Source: Apophysomyces variabilis
Taxonomy: Eukaryota > Mucoromycota > Mucoromycetes > Mucorales > Mucoraceae
Direction of reading: 5' to 3'
Assembly: GCA_002749535.1 (NCBI GenBank)
Contig: MZZL01000390.1
Span: forward strand, 1-64,000
DNA length: 64,000 nucleotides
Positions 62,850 to 64,000 of the stretch are shown piece by piece; position 1 is the first letter of the stretch, and each line of letters begins with the position of its first letter. Under the pieces are notes generated by a model. The model was not told the DNA's origin and searched no databases. It saw only the letters and a list, made by a program, of their open reading frames with translations. Position numbers and translations under genes: made by a program.

Positions 62850-64000
62850 ATGCTTCGACATGTTAATGTCAGATCTATTCCTACTTTGATGACCTCGACC
62901 AGGTCGTCATTCTCCCGGTCGTTACGTTGGGTAAGCGTGTTCATGCTTGAACCCGTTTATTGTCTTCCAGTCTCATTGACTGAACTGCTGTGGACTGGTC
63001 TTCTTGTCATAATATAGACATCAACATTGGTTCAGCCTAAAGAAAGCGTCCTGGAGGTAAAGAAATAAATAAAAATAAGAAATATTTAGAAAATTGCTAA
63101 AGATATTGGTATCGATAGCCGCCCGTTTTGACGAAAAGCCTTCTTGCATCTCGCCAGTTTATCTTGAATCGTCCAAAGCGTTTAAATGCATTAAATTTAG
63201 ATATGATCAAAATCATGTTACCCACTCTCAAGGTAACCTCGTCATTAAGCGTATTTGGCCTCTTACATGTATTTGTTAATTTAGATCTGGGAAGAATCTG
63301 ATTCAGCCAAGGTCATAATATTAAAAGGCGAAGGTAAAGCCTTGTGCGCTGGCGGTGATGTTAGAGGTAAAGCTTCCGTTCTCTTGTTAATCCTAGTAAT
63401 AACGAAACTAGACGTTGTCTCGTTTGCGTCAAATAACGACCCTAGATTGTATGAAGTAATGGATAAAGAATACCAATTATTGCATACTATTGCTACTTTG
63501 AGGACACCCTATGTCGCCTTGATGGACGGATTTACTAGTAAGAATATTCTGAAAAGACCTGATATATAAAATCTGACCCAAAACCAAACAGTGGGTGCAG
63601 GTGCCGCCCTATGTATGCACGGGGGATTCAAGGTAGCTACCGAAAATACCTTGTTCGCTATGCCTGAAACAGCCATCGGCATCTTCCCAGATGTTGGATC
63701 CAGTTTCTTTTTAACCCGACTAGATGGTCAGCTAGGAACGTATCTGGCAATGACTGGAAACACCATAAAGGGTGAAGATGTTTTGTAATACTCTGATGAA
63801 AACACGTGCCATCTTTTGGTCATTAAGACTATTTCGTAGATTTGCTGGCCTTGCTACGCACTTTGTACCCTCGTCGCGGCTTAACGCACTAGAGACTCGT
63901 TTGGCAGAGTTAGACTCAGCAGAGCCGGACCATATTGATGCTGCTATTGAAGAGTTTGCTGCTACAGATGACCAAAACTTGCAGTATTCGCTCGCAGGCT
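62850..64000 (+). CDS. 3-hydroxyisobutyryl-CoA hydrolase, mitochondrial (5' part, cut by window end)
   Basis: Enoyl-CoA hydratase/isomerase-fold enzyme of valine catabolism that releases 3-hydroxyisobutyrate from its CoA ester. The N-terminus ([20 protein letters not shown], then SFSRSLRW) is Arg/Ser-rich, like a mitochondrial presequence. Further exons give [46 protein letters not shown] (oxyanion-hole segment), [68 protein letters not shown] and [18 protein letters not shown]. The final stretch before the edge is [20 protein letters not shown]. Introns at about 62930-63022, 63057-63107, 63231-63284, 63365-63412, 63538-63590 and 63785-63840 keep phase. The protein is incomplete at 64000. Confidence 0.93.

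Overview
The window looks like nuclear DNA from an early-diverging filamentous fungus, most probably Mucoromycota. The evidence is dense protein-coding genes on both strands, nearly all broken by short GT-AG introns of about 45 to 80 bases. Conserved eukaryotic housekeeping genes (RPT5, VPS53, CAP/Srv2, Nup159/214, SRRM1, RPL26, mitochondrial bL12) sit beside families of early-branching fungi: a type III glutamine synthetase, a U11/U12-25K minor-spliceosome protein and a SAMHD1-like HD hydrolase. The species is not determined. Exon models were built by hand from splice signals, reading-frame phase and remembered family conservation. Where I totalled the exons, they sum to whole codons.

Layout. 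0-8 kb: tRNA-Arg(TCT), an AT-rich gap with a hAT-type MITE, then an ArAE/Bre4-type membrane transporter and proteasome ATPase RPT5 (minus). 8-10.3 kb: non-coding. 10.3-19.1 kb: a PUF RNA-binding protein (plus), then a peroxisomal acyl-CoA ligase and VPS53 (minus). 19.2-28 kb: CAP/Srv2 and mitochondrial bL12 lie among fragments of an unclassified dispersed repeat. 28-39.5 kb: SRRM1 (plus), then a polytopic membrane protein, type III glutamine synthetase and a Nup159/214-like nucleoporin (minus). 39.7-45.1 kb: another repeat copy, then a complete but mutated Mutator-like (MULE) transposon with long inverted repeats and a 9-base target duplication. 45.3-52.7 kb: two membrane proteins, RPL26, a beta-trefoil lectin and a GATA zinc-finger factor. 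54-62 kb: a serine carboxypeptidase, SNRNP25, ZNF830, a Nop13-like protein and a SAMHD1-like hydrolase. 62.8 kb to the end: the 5' part of a 3-hydroxyisobutyryl-CoA hydrolase, cut by the window edge.

Themes. Several genes belong to RNA processing (SRRM1, SNRNP25, ZNF830, Nop13, PUF). The minor-spliceosome protein suggests U12-type introns persist, and one PUF intron is a weak candidate. Nitrogen control is suggested by a near-perfect palindrome of GATA motifs and a TGAGTCA site upstream of glutamine synthetase. A GATA factor about 18 kb away has its own upstream cluster of GATA motifs. I found no CRISPR, operon or prokaryote-like defence system. The least explained sequence is the dispersed repeat family at about 19-21, 26 and 40 kb.
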